Shown piece after piece: positions 1 to 10,820 of a stretch of 64,000 nucleotides of DNA (position 1 is the first letter of the stretch; every line of letters begins with the position of its first letter). Source of the stretch: Lysobacteraceae bacterium NML91-0213 (lineage in GTDB: Bacteria; Pseudomonadota; Gammaproteobacteria; Xanthomonadales; Xanthomonadaceae); the NCBI GenBank assembly GCA_002798175.1, contig NWQL01000001.1, positions 769,095-833,094 of the forward strand, in the 5' to 3' direction. The translations under genes were made by a program, and so were the position numbers. The notes under the pieces were generated by a model, which was not told the origin of the DNA, did no database searches, and worked only from the letters and a program-made list of their open reading frames with translations.

Positions 1-2
1 TG

Positions 3-698
3 GAGGCGGGTGCGGACGTGATCGAGCTGGGTGTTCCGTTCTCCGATCCGATGGCCGACGGCCCCACCATCCAGCGCAGTTCCGAACGCGCGCTGGCGCG
101 TGGTGGCGGGCTGGGCCACGTGCTGGATTGCGTGCGCGAATTCCGCGACCGCGACAACGACACCCCGGTGGTGCTGATGGGGTACCTCAACCCGGTGGAA
201 GTCCGCGGTCCGGAACGCTTCGCCGCCGCCGCGGCCGCCGCTGGCGTGGACGGCGTGCTGCTGGTCGACCTGCCGCCCGAGGAGGCCGGCGAGTTCCGCG
301 ATGCCTTTGCCAGGCACGGCGTCGCGCTAATCCTGCTGGTGTCGCCCACCACCAGCCAGGCGCGGATGGCGCGCCTGCTGGCCGAGGCACAGGGGTATCT
401 GTACTACGTGAGCTTTGCCGGCGTGACCGGGGCATCCGATCGTCTCGACACCGGGGCGGTATCCGCGCGCCTGCGCGACATCCGTGCCGCCGCCCCGGTG
501 CCGGTCGTCGCGGGCTTCGGAATCCGCGATGCCGGCGGCGTGGCCGCGCTGGCGGACGCCGCCGACGGCGTGGTGGTCGGTAGCGCACTGGTCACCGCGA
601 TGGCCGATGCCCGCGATGCCGTCGACGCCGCTGCGCGTGGCGCGGCGTTCTTCGCACCGTTGCGGGCGGCATTGGACGGCGCGTCCAGGGGGCACTGA
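3..698 (+). CDS. trpA: Tryptophan synthase alpha chain, 3' part (5' end outside window)
   Basis: The alpha subunit cleaves indole-3-glycerol phosphate to indole and glyceraldehyde-3-phosphate and passes indole to TrpB in the cytoplasmic alpha2beta2 complex. The visible 231 residues open with the strongly conserved [14 protein letters not shown] segment, which carries the first catalytic acid of the TIM barrel. Later come [10 protein letters not shown] and the phosphate-binding GFGIRD and VVVGSA loops. Roughly the first 35-40 residues lie upstream of the window, so the start cannot be chosen here; the GTG at 18 is internal. The stop is TGA at 696-698. About 150 non-coding bases separate it from accD. 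Confidence 0.95.
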   Translation, partial: EAGADVIELGVPFSDPMADGPTIQRSSERALARGGGLGHVLDCVREFRDRDNDTPVVLMGYLNPVEVRGPERFAAAAAAAGVDGVLLVDLPPEEAGEFRDAFARHGVALILLVSPTTSQARMARLLAEAQGYLYYVSFAGVTGASDRLDTGAVSARLRDIRAAAPVPVVAGFGIRDAGGVAALADAADGVVVGSALVTAMADARDAVDAAARGAAFFAPLRAALDGASRGH

Positions 699-848
699 CG
701 CGGCATCCGCCTGCGTACGGACTAACCCTTGGGAATCAGCGACTTGCGAGCCCCGGTCGCCATCGGGCAGCGACCGGCGGCCTGCTAGACTTGCGACCTT
801 GTCCCGGCCGGGCGACGCAGTCGCCGGCCGCCACCGGAGTACGACGAT

Positions 849-1726
<878 letters not shown>

Positions 1727-1730
<4 letters not shown>

Positions 1731-3079
1731 GCCGGAAGTACTTCGGTACCGACGGGATCCGCGGCCGGGTCGGCGAGGGTGCGATCTCCGCCGATTTCGT
1801 GCTGCGCCTGGGCAACGCCTACGGCCATGCGCTGCGCGAAGGAGAACCGGCGTGGCGCAAGCCGCTGGTGGTCATCGGCAAGGACACCCGCATCTCGAAC
1901 TACATGTTCGAGGCGGCGCTGGAGGCCGGGCTGGTGGCCGCCGGGGTGGACGTGCAGCTGATGGGGCCGATGCCGACGCCGGCCGTCGCGCATCTCACCC
2001 GTTCGCTGCGCGCCGATGGCGGCATTGTCATTTCCGCCTCGCACAACCCGCACCACGACAACGGCATCAAGTTCTTCTCCGCCGACGGCGAGAAGCTCGA
2101 CGACGCCACCGAACTCGCCATCGAGGCGGCGCTGGAACAGCCGTTCCGCACCGTGGCCTCGGAACAGCTCGGCAAGGCGGTGCGCACCCGTGACGCCGTG
2201 GGCCGCTACCTCGAGGCCTGCAAGAATTCGCTGCCGCGCGGTTTCGACCTCGACGGCCTGCGCATCGCGATGGACTGCGCCAACGGCGCCACCTACCAGA
2301 TCGGCCCGCTGGTGCTGCGCGAACTTGGTGCCCAGGTGGATGCGATCGGCGTCGAGCCCAATGGCGTCAACATCAATGCCGGTGTGGGTTCCACCCATCC
2401 CGAAGCGCTCGCCGCGCACGTGCGCAGCTGCGGCGCCGCGCTTGGCATCGCCTTCGACGGCGACGGCGACCGGGTGATGTTCGTCACCGGCGAAGGCCGC
2501 GTGGTCGACGGCGACGACCTGATCTACATCCTCGCGCTCGACTGGCAGGCCAGCGGGCGGCTGCAGGGCCCGGTGGTCGGCACGCTGATGACCAACTACG
2601 GCCTCGAACAGGCGCTGGAGCGCCAGGGCATCGGTTTCGTGCGTACGAAGGTCGGCGATCGCCACGTGCATCACGCCTTGACCGAGCACGGCGGCGTGCT
2701 TGGTGGCGAGGCCTCCGGGCATCTGCTGTGCCTGGATCGCAGCAGCACCGGCGACGGTATCGTCAGCGCGCTGCAGGTGCTGGAAGTGCTGCAGCGGCGC
2801 GGCATCACCCTGCAGCAGGCGCTCGACGGCCTGCAGCGTTATCCGCAGCGCACGATCAATATCGCCTGTCCCGCAGGCACGAAGCCCGCCGAAGCGCCCG
2901 CGGTGCTGGCGGCACTCGCACAGGCACAGGCGCAGGTACGGGGCAGGGGACGCGCGTTCCTGCGCCCGTCCGGCACCGAGCCCGTGGTGCGCGTCACCGT
3001 GGAAGCGGACGACGCCACGCTGATGCAGACCACCCTCGATTCACTGGCCGACGCCGTGCGCGCGGCGGCCGCCTCCTGA
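1727..3079 (+). CDS. glmM: Phosphoglucosamine mutase
   Basis: GlmM converts glucosamine-6-phosphate to glucosamine-1-phosphate for UDP-GlcNAc, and so for peptidoglycan and LPS. The 450-residue product has the usual family length. It begins with [10 protein letters not shown], has the phosphoserine active-site loop [12 protein letters not shown] (Ser105 is the residue that is phosphorylated), the metal-binding DGDGDR loop, GGEASGH for sugar binding, and the C-terminal RPSGTEP phosphate-binding loop. The four-base overlap with accD suggests an operon. Nothing unusual was seen. Confidence 0.96.
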
Positions 3080-3092
3080 CCGGCAGACTCCC

Positions 3093-4046
3093 ATGACCTC
3101 CCGCATTCCCACCCTCGATATCCGTCGCTTCACCCAGCCGCAGAGTCCGGCCGACCGCGACGCGTTCGTGGCCGAGCTCGGCGCGGCCTACCGCCAGTGG
3201 GGCTTCGCCGGCATCAACGGCCATGGCATCGCCCAGGACGAGATCGACGCGGCCTATGCCGCGTTCAAGTCGTTCTTCGCACTGCCCGAAGAGATCAAGA
3301 AGAAGTACCACGTACCGGGCGGCGGCGGCGCGCGCGGCTACACCCCGTTCGGCGTGGAAACCGCCAAGGGCTCGAAGCATTTCGACCTCAAGGAGTTCTG
3401 GCATATCGGCCGCGAGATCGCGGACGACTCGCCGTACCGCGAGGTGATGCCGCCCAACCTGTGGCCGGAGGAGGTGCCGGAGTTCCGCGAGCACGGTTAT
3501 CGCCTGTACCAGCGCCTCGACGCGCTGGGCTCGCAGGTGCTGTCGGCGCTGGCCCTGCATATCGGCCTCCCCGAACACTTCTTCGCCGACAAGACCGACA
3601 GCGGCAACTCGATCCTGCGGCCGATCCACTACCCGCCGATCACCGCCGACGACATCCCCAACGTGCGCGCCGGCGCGCATGGCGACATCAACTTCATCAC
3701 CCTGCTGGTCGGCGCCAGCGCCGCCGGGCTGGAAGTGCAGTCGCATGATGGCGAGTGGGTGCCGTTCACCTCGGATGCCGACACCATCGTGGTCAACATC
3801 GGCGACATGCTGCAGCGCCTGACCAACCACGTGTATCCGTCGACGATCCACCGGGTGGTGAACCCGCCGGGCGAGCAGGCGCGCCAGCCGCGCTATTCGG
3901 TGCCGTTCTTCCTGCACCCGAATCCGGATTACCTGATCGACGTGCTGCCGTCGTGCATCAGCCACGACAACCCCAGCCGCTATCCGGAGCCCATCACCGC
4001 GCATGGCTTCCTTGAGGAGCGACTGCGCGAGATCAAGCTGAAATAA
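3093..4046 (+). CDS. 2-oxoglutarate/Fe(II)-dependent oxygenase, isopenicillin N synthase-like family
   Basis: This 317-residue protein has the N-terminal DIOX_N region (GFAGINGHGI; LPEEIKKKYH) and a C-terminal 2OG-Fe(II) oxygenase fold. The iron ligands appear to be His196 and Asp198 in GAHGD and His253 in TIHRVV. RYSVPFF, about 17 residues later, supplies the Arg-x-Ser pair that binds 2-oxoglutarate. Family members hydroxylate or oxidise small molecules; the substrate cannot be read from the sequence. It follows glmM by 13 bases on the same strand and may share its transcript. It ends well before tpiA. The family call is firm, the function is open. Confidence 0.85.
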   Translation: MTSRIPTLDIRRFTQPQSPADRDAFVAELGAAYRQWGFAGINGHGIAQDEIDAAYAAFKSFFALPEEIKKKYHVPGGGGARGYTPFGVETAKGSKHFDLKEFWHIGREIADDSPYREVMPPNLWPEEVPEFREHGYRLYQRLDALGSQVLSALALHIGLPEHFFADKTDSGNSILRPIHYPPITADDIPNVRAGAHGDINFITLLVGASAAGLEVQSHDGEWVPFTSDADTIVVNIGDMLQRLTNHVYPSTIHRVVNPPGEQARQPRYSVPFFLHPNPDYLIDVLPSCISHDNPSRYPEPITAHGFLEERLREIKLK

Positions 4047-4169
4047 GCGGCGCCGAACCCTGCGCGTCGTCCCGGGGCAGGGCGCAACCGCGCCCACCCG
4101 CACCCGCGCGCCGTGTCTTCATGGCGCGTACCGCCTAGAATGGGCGGTTGTCCACAACCGAGGTAGGTC

Positions 4170-4922
4170 ATGCGCCCACGTATCGTCGCCGGCAACTGGA
4201 AGCTGCACGGCAGTCGCGATTTCGCGACCGAACTGGTGTCCCGCGTCGCGGATGCGGTTCCGGCCGGCGTGGAGGTGGTGGTGCTGCCGCCGCTGCCGTA
4301 TCTCGGCGACCTGGTCGAGGATTTCGAGGGTCGTCCGCTCGCGTTCGGCGCGCAGGACGTCAGCAGCAACCAGGAGGGCGCCTACACCGGCGAGGTGTCG
4401 GCGAAGATGCTGGTCGATGTCGGCGCGCGCTTCGGCCTGGTCGGCCACTCCGAGCGTCGCCAGTACCACAACGAGAGCAGCGAGCACGTCGCGCGCAAGT
4501 TCCTCGCGGCGGTCAACGCCGGCCTGCGCCCGATCCTGTGCGTGGGCGAGTCGCTGCAGCAGCGCGAGGCGGGCATGACCGAGGGCACCATCGCCTCGCA
4601 GCTGCGCCCGGTGCTGGACCTGGTCAGCGCCGCCGCGTTCGCCAACGCCGTGGTCGCCTACGAGCCGGTCTGGGCCATCGGCACCGGCCGGACCGCCACC
4701 CCCGAACAGGCCCAGGCGGTGCACGCGTTCATCCGTAGCGAGGTCGCCGCGCGGGATGTTAAGATCGCCGATTCGCTGCCCATTCTGTACGGTGGAAGCG
4801 TGAAGCCCGCCAATGCGGCCGAGCTGTTCGCGCAGCCGGACGTGGACGGCGGCCTGATCGGGGGTGCCTCGCTGGTGGCCTCCGACTTCCTTGCCATCGC
4901 CGCGGCAGCCGCCGCGCGTTGA
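4170..4922 (+). CDS. tpiA: Triosephosphate isomerase
   Basis: It interconverts dihydroxyacetone phosphate and glyceraldehyde-3-phosphate in glycolysis and gluconeogenesis. The 250-residue TIM barrel starts MRPRIVAGNWKLHG (catalytic Lys). It carries the catalytic His in VGHSERR, the catalytic Glu in AYEPVWAIGTG and the phosphate-binding YGGSVKP and GLIGGASL loops. All catalytic residues are present. The ATG at 4170 follows an AGGT-type ribosome site. A TAGAAT hexamer at 4136-4141 could be a -10 box, but no convincing -35 was seen. secG follows after 16 bases. Confidence 0.97.
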   Translation: MRPRIVAGNWKLHGSRDFATELVSRVADAVPAGVEVVVLPPLPYLGDLVEDFEGRPLAFGAQDVSSNQEGAYTGEVSAKMLVDVGARFGLVGHSERRQYHNESSEHVARKFLAAVNAGLRPILCVGESLQQREAGMTEGTIASQLRPVLDLVSAAAFANAVVAYEPVWAIGTGRTATPEQAQAVHAFIRSEVAARDVKIADSLPILYGGSVKPANAAELFAQPDVDGGLIGGASLVASDFLAIAAAAAAR

Positions 4923-4938
4923 ACCCGGTCCCGCCACG

Positions 4939-5367
4939 ATGCTGCTGCTCGTCCTCAACGTCCTCTTCGTCCTGATCGCGATCTCGATGATCGCGCTGAT
5001 CCTCATGCAGCGCGGCGCCGGTGCGCAGGCGGGCTCCGGCTTCGGTGGCGGTGCCTCCTCCACCGTGTTCGGCGCGCGCGGATCGTCCAACTTCCTGTCC
5101 AAGGCGACGAAGTGGCTGGCGATCTCGTTCTTCGTCATCACGCTCTTCATGGCCTGGTACGCCACCCGGCAGGCGCAGCCTGACGTGCAGCAGCAGGACC
5201 TTGGCGTGATGTCGGCGATTCCGCAGGCGCCCGCCGCTCCGGCGGCGGATGCCAGCGTTCCGCAGGCGCCGGTGCAGCAGGGCGACCAGGCGGTTCCGGC
5301 AGCCCCGCCGGCGCAGTCGGCAGCCGATGTGGAAAATCCTCCGCCGGCAGAGCAAAACGAGCAGTAA
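4939..5367 (+). CDS. secG: Preprotein translocase subunit SecG
   Basis: SecG is the small accessory subunit of the SecYEG inner-membrane channel. From the ATG at 4939 the protein has 142 residues. A first membrane segment (LLLVLNVLFVLIAISMIALI) leads into the conserved cytoplasmic loop LMQRGAGAQAGSGFGGG and TVFGARGSSNFLSK, and a second membrane segment (WLAISFFVITLFMAW) follows. The C-terminal ~65 residues are Ala/Pro/Gln-rich and low in complexity, longer than in E. coli. An in-frame upstream start at 4864 would overlap tpiA and was not chosen. The tpiA-secG-tRNA-Leu-nuoA order is conserved in gammaproteobacteria. Confidence 0.93.
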   Translation: MLLLVLNVLFVLIAISMIALILMQRGAGAQAGSGFGGGASSTVFGARGSSNFLSKATKWLAISFFVITLFMAWYATRQAQPDVQQQDLGVMSAIPQAPAAPAADASVPQAPVQQGDQAVPAAPPAQSAADVENPPPAEQNEQ

Positions 5368-5373
5368 AGCGCG

Positions 5374-5379
5374 TACAAT
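5374..5379 (+). promoter_or_regulatory. Candidate -10 box of the tRNA-Leu promoter
   Basis: TACAAT lies just after the secG stop and is followed by a GC-rich discriminator (GCGCACC), as is common for stable-RNA promoters under stringent control. No good -35 hexamer was found at 16-18 bases upstream, so readthrough from secG is the alternative. Confidence 0.35.
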
Positions 5380-5416
5380 GCGCACCCCGCGGCAGGCAGT
5401 ACGCCGCGGACACCTT

Positions 5417-5501
5417 GCCCAGGTGGCGGAATTGGTAGACGCACTACCTTGAGGTGGTAGCGACGAGAGTCGTGGGGGTTCGAGTCCCCCCTTGGGCACC
5501 A
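5417..5501 (+). tRNA. tRNA-Leu (anticodon GAG)
   Basis: This 85-nt class II tRNA has acceptor GCCCAGG pairing with CTTGGGC (one G-T wobble), anticodon stem CTACC/GGTAG around loop TTGAGGT (anticodon GAG, reading CUC/CUU), a long variable arm (CGACGAGAGTCGT), T-loop GTTCGAGTC and an encoded CCA end. It sits between secG and nuoA, where many gammaproteobacteria have a tRNA-Leu. Confidence 0.97.
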
Positions 5502-5529
5502 ATACCGGCGGTTCTGCCGCCCGCGCCAG

Positions 5530-5556
5530 CACCCCGCCCCTGGGCGGGGTGTTTGC
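5530..5556 (+). terminator. Hairpin terminator after tRNA-Leu
   Basis: CACCCCGCCC and GGGCGGGGTG form a 10-base inverted repeat with a very short centre, followed by TTTGCG. The stem is strong and the T run is short, so termination may be incomplete. Confidence 0.65.
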
Positions 5557-5644
5557 GTATCCGGGGTGAGTGGTCCCGGTCGTGGCGTTACACGGGACGT
5601 GCACACATCGCGTGCGTGGAATGGGTTTGCAGCACCTGGATTGG

Positions 5645-5674
5645 TTTACTCGTCAGTACACGAAACAGTACAAT
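5645..5674 (+). promoter_or_regulatory. Candidate sigma70 promoter of the nuo operon
   Basis: TTTACT (4 of 6 to TTGACA) at 5645-5650 and TACAAT (5 of 6 to TATAAT) at 5669-5674 are separated by 18 bases. This is the best match in the leader. It would give a transcript start near 5681 and a 5' leader of about 205 bases. Confidence 0.5.
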
Positions 5675-5885
5675 GCGCTGGTTTCGAGGACGGTGTCGGC
5701 AGCAGCCGGAACCGCCCAGGAAGGGCCAGCCGCGTAGCACCCGCGCCGGGTGTGGCCGGAAGCGACGGGACGTCGGTCACCCCTGAGTAAACACGACGCA
5801 CGCGGCGCCCTGGCGCCATGTGCGAGCGGCGCGAAGCGCCGAGCAACGGCCACCTGCGGGTGGCGAGTAGCCGAGAGAACATCAC

Positions 5886-6242
5886 GTGCTGGCCGAATAT
5901 TTGCCGACCCTGTTGTTCCTGATCGTTGCCACCGGCATCGGCATTGCATTGCTGGTGATCGGCAACGTCCTGGGACCCAAGCGTCCGACGGCCGAGAAGC
6001 TGTCGCCCTACGAGAGTGGCTTCAACGCGTTCGAGGACGCGCGCATGCGTTTCGACGTGCGCTACTACCTCATCGCGATCCAGTTCCTCATCTTCGACCT
6101 GGAAATCATCTTCATCGTGCCCTGGGCCACCGTGTTCCGCGACCTTGGCGTCGTCGGCCTGGTCGAGATGGGCATCTTTGCCGGCATGCTGTTGCTCGGC
6201 TTCATCTACGTGTGGAAGAAGGGAGCCCTGGAATGGGAGTGA
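5886..6242 (+). CDS. nuoA: NADH-quinone oxidoreductase subunit A
   Basis: NuoA is a small membrane subunit at the junction between the peripheral and membrane arms of complex I. The 118-residue protein has three predicted membrane segments and the family signature [20 protein letters not shown], where the acidic loop lies near the quinone channel, followed by [13 protein letters not shown]. The start is GTG at 5886, giving MLAEYLPT. Its last 10 bases overlap nuoB. It is the first gene of a complete 14-gene nuoA-N operon in canonical order, with nuoC and nuoD as separate genes. Confidence 0.96.
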   Translation: MLAEYLPTLLFLIVATGIGIALLVIGNVLGPKRPTAEKLSPYESGFNAFEDARMRFDVRYYLIAIQFLIFDLEIIFIVPWATVFRDLGVVGLVEMGIFAGMLLLGFIYVWKKGALEWE

Positions 6243-6817
6243 TCCAGTCCATCCAGAAGGCCGCGGACTTCGCCAGCAATCCGCTGCCGGAAGGGCGCGT
6301 CGAGGATATCCTGCGGCCCGAGGGCGACAATCCGCTGCTCGAGCGCGGGTTCCTGACCACGAGTTCCGACGTGCTGCTCAACTGGGCGCGCACGGGCTCG
6401 ATGTGGCCGATGACCTTCGGCCTGGCCTGCTGCGCGGTGGAGATGATGCACGCGGGTGCCGCGCGCATCGACCTCGACCGCTATGGCGTGGTGTTCCGCC
6501 CGAGCCCGCGCCAGTCCGACGTGATGATCGTGGCCGGTACGCTGGTCAACAAGATGGCGCCGGCGCTGCGCAAGGTCTATGACCAGATGCCCGACCCGAA
6601 ATGGGTCATCTCGATGGGCAGCTGCGCCAACGGCGGTGGCTACTACCACTATTCGTATTCGGTGGTCCGCGGTTGCGACCGCATCGTGCCGGTGGACATC
6701 TACGTGCCGGGTTGCCCGCCGACGGCCGAGGCGCTGGTGTTCGGCATCCTGCAGCTGCAGCGCAAGATCCGCCGCGGCACCAATTTCGGCGAGAACAAGA
6801 CGGGGCTGCGTGAATGA
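6233..6817 (+). CDS. nuoB: NADH-quinone oxidoreductase subunit B
   Basis: NuoB carries iron-sulfur cluster N2, the last electron carrier before ubiquinone. The 194-residue protein has the expected cluster cysteines in [21 protein letters not shown] and [11 protein letters not shown]. The ATG at 6233 (GGGAGCCCTGGAATG gives a ribosome site) was chosen over upstream in-frame starts because those would run through nuoA and lack homology. It overlaps nuoA by 10 bases and nuoC by 4. Confidence 0.97.
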   Translation: MGVIQSIQKAADFASNPLPEGRVEDILRPEGDNPLLERGFLTTSSDVLLNWARTGSMWPMTFGLACCAVEMMHAGAARIDLDRYGVVFRPSPRQSDVMIVAGTLVNKMAPALRKVYDQMPDPKWVISMGSCANGGGYYHYSYSVVRGCDRIVPVDIYVPGCPPTAEALVFGILQLQRKIRRGTNFGENKTGLRE

Positions 6818-7575
6818 ACGCATCCGCTGAAACCTTTGCCGCGCAGCTGCGCGCGCGTTTCCCCGATGCGACGGTGACCGTTGCCGAGCCACGAGGCGAG
6901 GTCGGCATCGTGTTCGCGGCCGCCGATTACCTGGCCGGGTGCCGGGCGCTGCGCGACGAGTTCGCATTCGAATCGCTGATCGACCTGTGCGGTGTCGACT
7001 ACCTCGGCTACGGCAGTGACGAGTGGGATACCGAGGTCTCGTCGGCCGGTTTCAGCCGCGGCGTCGAAGGACGCGGCCCGGGCCGTTTCGGCTACGGCCA
7101 GGCGCCCAGCTGCCAGCTCGACTCGCCGGAGAGCGAAGGCCCGCTGCCGGTGCCGGCCAACCGCTTCGCGTCGGTGGCGCAACTGCTTTCGATCGCGCAC
7201 AACCGCCGCCTGCGCGTGACCGTGTATCCGGAAGACGACGCGATGCCGGTCGTGGATTCGGTGGTGTCGGTGTGGGAAGGCGTGAACTGGTTCGAGCGCG
7301 AGGCGTTCGACCTGTTCGGCATCGTCTACGCGGGCCATCCCGACCTGCGCCGACTGATGACCGACTACGGCTTCGTAGGTCATCCGTTCCGCAAGGATTT
7401 CCCATTGATCGGCAACGTCGAAGTCCGCTACGACGCCGAAAAGAAGCGCGTCGTGTACGAGCCCGTGACGTCCGTCGAACCGCGCGTAGGCGTGCCGCGC
7501 GTGATCCGCAACGACGCACGCTACCTGACCGCTGCCGGCGAATCGCGGGCGCGGGGAGCGGAGACGCAGAAATGA
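6814..7575 (+). CDS. nuoC: NADH-quinone oxidoreductase subunit C
   Basis: NuoC is a 30 kDa-type peripheral subunit that supports the NuoBD quinone module. The 253-residue protein carries the family signature [22 protein letters not shown] (given here as its core, residues about 155-176) and a C-terminal segment [13 protein letters not shown] stretch of roughly 40 residues rich in Gly/Ser/Pro after [12 protein letters not shown], before [10 protein letters not shown], is not part of the core fold and looks like a lineage insertion. It overlaps nuoB and nuoD by four bases each. Confidence 0.95.
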   Translation: MNASAETFAAQLRARFPDATVTVAEPRGEVGIVFAAADYLAGCRALRDEFAFESLIDLCGVDYLGYGSDEWDTEVSSAGFSRGVEGRGPGRFGYGQAPSCQLDSPESEGPLPVPANRFASVAQLLSIAHNRRLRVTVYPEDDAMPVVDSVVSVWEGVNWFEREAFDLFGIVYAGHPDLRRLMTDYGFVGHPFRKDFPLIGNVEVRYDAEKKRVVYEPVTSVEPRVGVPRVIRNDARYLTAAGESRARGAETQK

Positions 7576-8897
7576 GCACCTCCTCGCCTGTGAACCAGGT
7601 GTATTCCGCGGACCAGGCGGCAACCGGCGGTCCCGCCGCGCTGCGCCAGCAGATCCGCAACTACACGATGAACTTCGGCCCGCAGCATCCGGCCGCGCAC
7701 GGCGTGCTGCGCCTGATCCTGGAAATGGACGGCGAGACCATCGTCCGTGCCGACCCGCACGTGGGCCTGCTCCATCGCGGCACCGAGAAGCTCGCCGAAT
7801 CCAAGCCGTTCAACCAGTCGGTTCCGTACATGGACCGGCTGGACTACGTGTCGATGATGTGCAACGAGCACGCCTACGTCCGTGCGATCGAGACCCTGAT
7901 GGGGATCGAGGTGCCCGAACGTGCGCAGTGGATCCGCACGATGTTCGACGAGATCACCCGCATCCTGAACCACCTGATGTGGCTGGGCTCCAACGGTCTC
8001 GACCTCGGCGCGATGGCGGTGATGCTCTATGCATTCCGCGAGCGCGAGGAACTGATGGACGTCTACGAGGCGGTGTCGGGCGCGCGCATGCACGCTGCGT
8101 ACTACCGCCCGGGCGGCGTGTATCGCGACCTGCCGGACCACATGCCGCAGTACCGCGACTCGCCGTGGCGCAAGGGTGCCAAGCTCAAGCGCTTCAACGC
8201 CTGGCGCGAAGGCTCGATGCTGGACTTCCTCGACCAGTTCGCGGACGACTTCCCGGGCCGGGTCGACGAGTACGAGACCCTGCTCACCGACAACCGCATC
8301 TGGAAGCAGCGCACCGTCGGCATCGGCGTGATTCCGCCCGAGCAGGCCAAGGCCTGGGGCATGACCGGCCCGATGCTGCGCGGTTCCGGCGTCGCCTGGG
8401 ACCTCCGCAAGACGCAGCCCTACGCAAAGTACGCCGAGGTCGATTTCGACATCGCGGTGGGCGTGGAGGGCGACTGCTACGACCGCTACCTGGTGCGCGT
8501 GGCCGAGATGCGCCAGTCGGCACGCATCATCAAGCAGTGCGTGGCCTGGCTGCGGACCAACCCCGGCCCGGTGATGGTCGACAACTACAAGGTCGCGCCT
8601 CCCCCCCGTGTGGAGATGAAGGACGACATGGAAGCGCTGATCCACCACTTCAAGCTGTTCTCGGAAGGCTACTGCGTGCCGGCCGGCGAGACATACCAGG
8701 CTGTCGAGGCGCCGAAGGGCGAGTTCGGCTGCTACCTGGTCTCAGACGGTGCCAACAAGCCGTTCCGCGTGCACCTGCGCGCCCCGGGCTTCGCGCACCT
8801 GTCGTCGATGGACGCCATCGTCAAGGGCCACATGCTCTCCGACGTGGTGGCGATGATCGGCACCTACGATGTCGTGTTCGGCGAAATCGACCGTTGA
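7572..8897 (+). CDS. nuoD: NADH-quinone oxidoreductase subunit D
   Basis: NuoD is the 49 kDa-type subunit that forms the quinone site with NuoB. It has 441 residues from the ATG at 7572. Motifs are [14 protein letters not shown] (His-containing quinone headgroup loop), [29 protein letters not shown] and, at the C-terminus, FARVH-like [10 protein letters not shown] followed by [18 protein letters not shown]. The ATG overlaps the nuoC stop (ATGA). Earlier in-frame starts lie inside nuoC and were rejected. Confidence 0.97.
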   Translation: MSTSSPVNQVYSADQAATGGPAALRQQIRNYTMNFGPQHPAAHGVLRLILEMDGETIVRADPHVGLLHRGTEKLAESKPFNQSVPYMDRLDYVSMMCNEHAYVRAIETLMGIEVPERAQWIRTMFDEITRILNHLMWLGSNGLDLGAMAVMLYAFREREELMDVYEAVSGARMHAAYYRPGGVYRDLPDHMPQYRDSPWRKGAKLKRFNAWREGSMLDFLDQFADDFPGRVDEYETLLTDNRIWKQRTVGIGVIPPEQAKAWGMTGPMLRGSGVAWDLRKTQPYAKYAEVDFDIAVGVEGDCYDRYLVRVAEMRQSARIIKQCVAWLRTNPGPVMVDNYKVAPPPRVEMKDDMEALIHHFKLFSEGYCVPAGETYQAVEAPKGEFGCYLVSDGANKPFRVHLRAPGFAHLSSMDAIVKGHMLSDVVAMIGTYDVVFGEIDR

Positions 8898-8910
8898 GGC
8901 GCGTGAGGCA

Positions 8911-9438
8911 ATGAAAGCAACAGGCAATTTCGAGAACGCGCGCAACGTCGATCCGATGATCGCGCTGAGCGACGACACGCGTGCCCATATCGACCACTGG
9001 GTGGCGAAGTTTCCGCCCGACCGCAAGCGTTCGGCGGTGATCCAGGGGCTTTTCGCGACCCAGCAGCAGAACGGTGGTTTCCTCACCGACGAGCTGATCG
9101 CCGCGGTCGCCAAGTACCTGGGCATCCCGCCGGTGTGGGCATACGAAGTGGCGACGTTCTACTCGATGTTCGAGACGCGGGAGGTCGGCCGCAACAACGT
9201 CGCCTTCTGCACCAACATCAGCTGCTGGCTCAACGGCGCCGAGGATCTCGTCGCGCACGCCGAGAAGAAGCTGGGTTGCAAGCTGGGCGAGTCGACGGCT
9301 GACGGCCGCGTCTACCTCAAGCGCGAGGAAGAGTGCGTGGCCGCGTGCTGCGGCGCCCCGGTGGTCGTGATCAACGGCCATTACCACGAGAAGCTCGACG
9401 CCGCGAAGGTCGACGCGCTGCTCGACGGACTGAAGTGA
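8911..9438 (+). CDS. nuoE: NADH-quinone oxidoreductase subunit E
   Basis: NuoE is the 24 kDa-type subunit with a thioredoxin-like fold holding the [2Fe-2S] cluster N1a beside FMN. It has 175 residues from ATG 8911, with the cluster ligands visible as CTNISC and [21 protein letters not shown] is the usual central signature. GAGGCGCGTGAGGCA before the ATG serves as a ribosome site. An in-frame ATG at 8869 lies inside nuoD and was rejected. Confidence 0.95.
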   Translation: MKATGNFENARNVDPMIALSDDTRAHIDHWVAKFPPDRKRSAVIQGLFATQQQNGGFLTDELIAAVAKYLGIPPVWAYEVATFYSMFETREVGRNNVAFCTNISCWLNGAEDLVAHAEKKLGCKLGESTADGRVYLKREEECVAACCGAPVVVINGHYHEKLDAAKVDALLDGLK

Positions 9439-9452
9439 GGCTGGACGCAGGC

Positions 9453-10820
9453 ATGGCGCATCAACACACCCACGTCTCCGAAGGCTACGGGCCGGTCGGC
9501 CCGGCGCCGAAGGAGCACCAGGCCGTCTATACGACGCTGCACTTCGACAAGCCGTGGTCGTACGAGAACTACCTCAAGACCGGTGGCTACCAGGCCCTGC
9601 GCAGGATCCTCACCGAGAAGATCCCGCCGGCCGACGTCATCGAGATGGTCAAGCAGTCCGGCCTGCGTGGCCGTGGCGGCGCGGGCTTCCCGACCGGCCT
9701 GAAGTGGAGCTTCATGCCCAAGGGCGACATGCAGAAGTACATCCTCTGCAACTCGGACGAGTCCGAGCCGGGCACCTGCAAGGACCGCGACATCCTGCGC
9801 TACAACCCGCACTCGGTGATCGAGGGCATGGCGATCGCGTGCTACGCCACGGGTTCGTCGGTTGCCTACAACTACCTGCGTGGCGAGTTCCACCACGAGC
9901 CGTTCGAGCATCTCGAGGAAGCCTCCGCCGAGGCGTATGCCAACGGCTGGCTGGGCAAGGACATCCTCGGCTCCGGCATCGACATCGACATCTACAACGC
10001 GCTCGGCGCGGGCGCCTACATCTGCGGCGAGGAAACCGCGCTGATGGAGTCGCTGGAAGGCAAGAAGGGCCAGCCGCGCTACAAGCCGCCGTTCCCGGCC
10101 AACTTCGGCCTGTACGGCAAGCCGACTACGATCAACAACACCGAGACCTACGCTTCGGTGCCGGCGATCGTGCGCAACGGCCCCGAGTGGTTCATGAACC
10201 TCGGCAAGCCCAACAATGGCGGCTGCAAGATCTTCTCGGTGTCGGGGCATGTCGCGAAGCCCGGCAACTACGAGATCCGCCTCGGCACGCCGTTCTCCGA
10301 GCTGCTTGAAATCGCCGGCGGCATGCGTCCTGGCCGCACCATCAAGGGCGTGATTCCCGGTGGCTCGTCGATGCCGGTGCTGCCGGGCGAGACGATGATG
10401 GGCCTGACGATGGACTACGACTCGATCCAGAAGGCCGGTTCCGGCCTTGGTTCGGGCGCGGTCATCGTGATGGACGACACCACCTGCATGGTGCGCGCCT
10501 GCCAGCGCATCGCACGTTTCTATTACCAGGAGTCCTGCGGCCAGTGCACCCCGTGCCGCGAGGGCACCGGCTGGATGTACCGCATGCTGACCCGCATCGC
10601 CCAGCACACCGCCACCGTCGAGGACCTGCACATGCTGCGGGCCGCGGCCGGGCAGATCGAAGGCCACACCATCTGCGCGTTCGGCGAGGCCGCGGCGTGG
10701 CCGGTGCAGGGCTTCCTGCGCCACTACTGGGACGAGTTCGAGTACGCGATCGTCAACCGGCGTTTCCTGGTCGACGACCAGCGCAATGGCACCGTGGTGC
10801 CGAAGGCGGTGGCCGCATGA
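9453..10820 (+). CDS. nuoF: NADH-quinone oxidoreductase subunit F (NADH/FMN-binding)
   Basis: NuoF binds NADH and FMN and carries [4Fe-4S] cluster N3; it is where electrons enter complex I. The 455-residue protein has [16 protein letters not shown] (FMN/NADH loop), [33 protein letters not shown] and the cluster motif [13 protein letters not shown] with a distal Cys in [14 protein letters not shown]. The ATG at 9453 was chosen because upstream in-frame sequence is nuoE in another frame. It overlaps nuoG by four bases. Confidence 0.97.
   Translation: MAHQHTHVSEGYGPVGPAPKEHQAVYTTLHFDKPWSYENYLKTGGYQALRRILTEKIPPADVIEMVKQSGLRGRGGAGFPTGLKWSFMPKGDMQKYILCNSDESEPGTCKDRDILRYNPHSVIEGMAIACYATGSSVAYNYLRGEFHHEPFEHLEEASAEAYANGWLGKDILGSGIDIDIYNALGAGAYICGEETALMESLEGKKGQPRYKPPFPANFGLYGKPTTINNTETYASVPAIVRNGPEWFMNLGKPNNGGCKIFSVSGHVAKPGNYEIRLGTPFSELLEIAGGMRPGRTIKGVIPGGSSMPVLPGETMMGLTMDYDSIQKAGSGLGSGAVIVMDDTTCMVRACQRIARFYYQESCGQCTPCREGTGWMYRMLTRIAQHTATVEDLHMLRAAAGQIEGHTICAFGEAAAWPVQGFLRHYWDEFEYAIVNRRFLVDDQRNGTVVPKAVAA

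Larger units (their letters stand above)
5502..5885 (+). other. Gene-free leader between tRNA-Leu and nuoA
   Basis: These 384 bases hold the tRNA terminator, a candidate promoter at 5645-5674 and then about 210 bases of leader before the nuoA GTG. The leader contains small hairpins: CGGCGC-GAA-GCGCCG near 5830 and CCACC-TGC-GGGTGG near 5850. Short ORFs here lack ribosome sites and recognisable products. No riboswitch class was recognised. Confidence 0.6.

Noticed and set aside
5417-5501. tRNA-Leu as an integration site for a mobile element
   Set aside because: No partial tRNA duplicate, integrase or compositional break lies downstream; the nuo operon follows directly.
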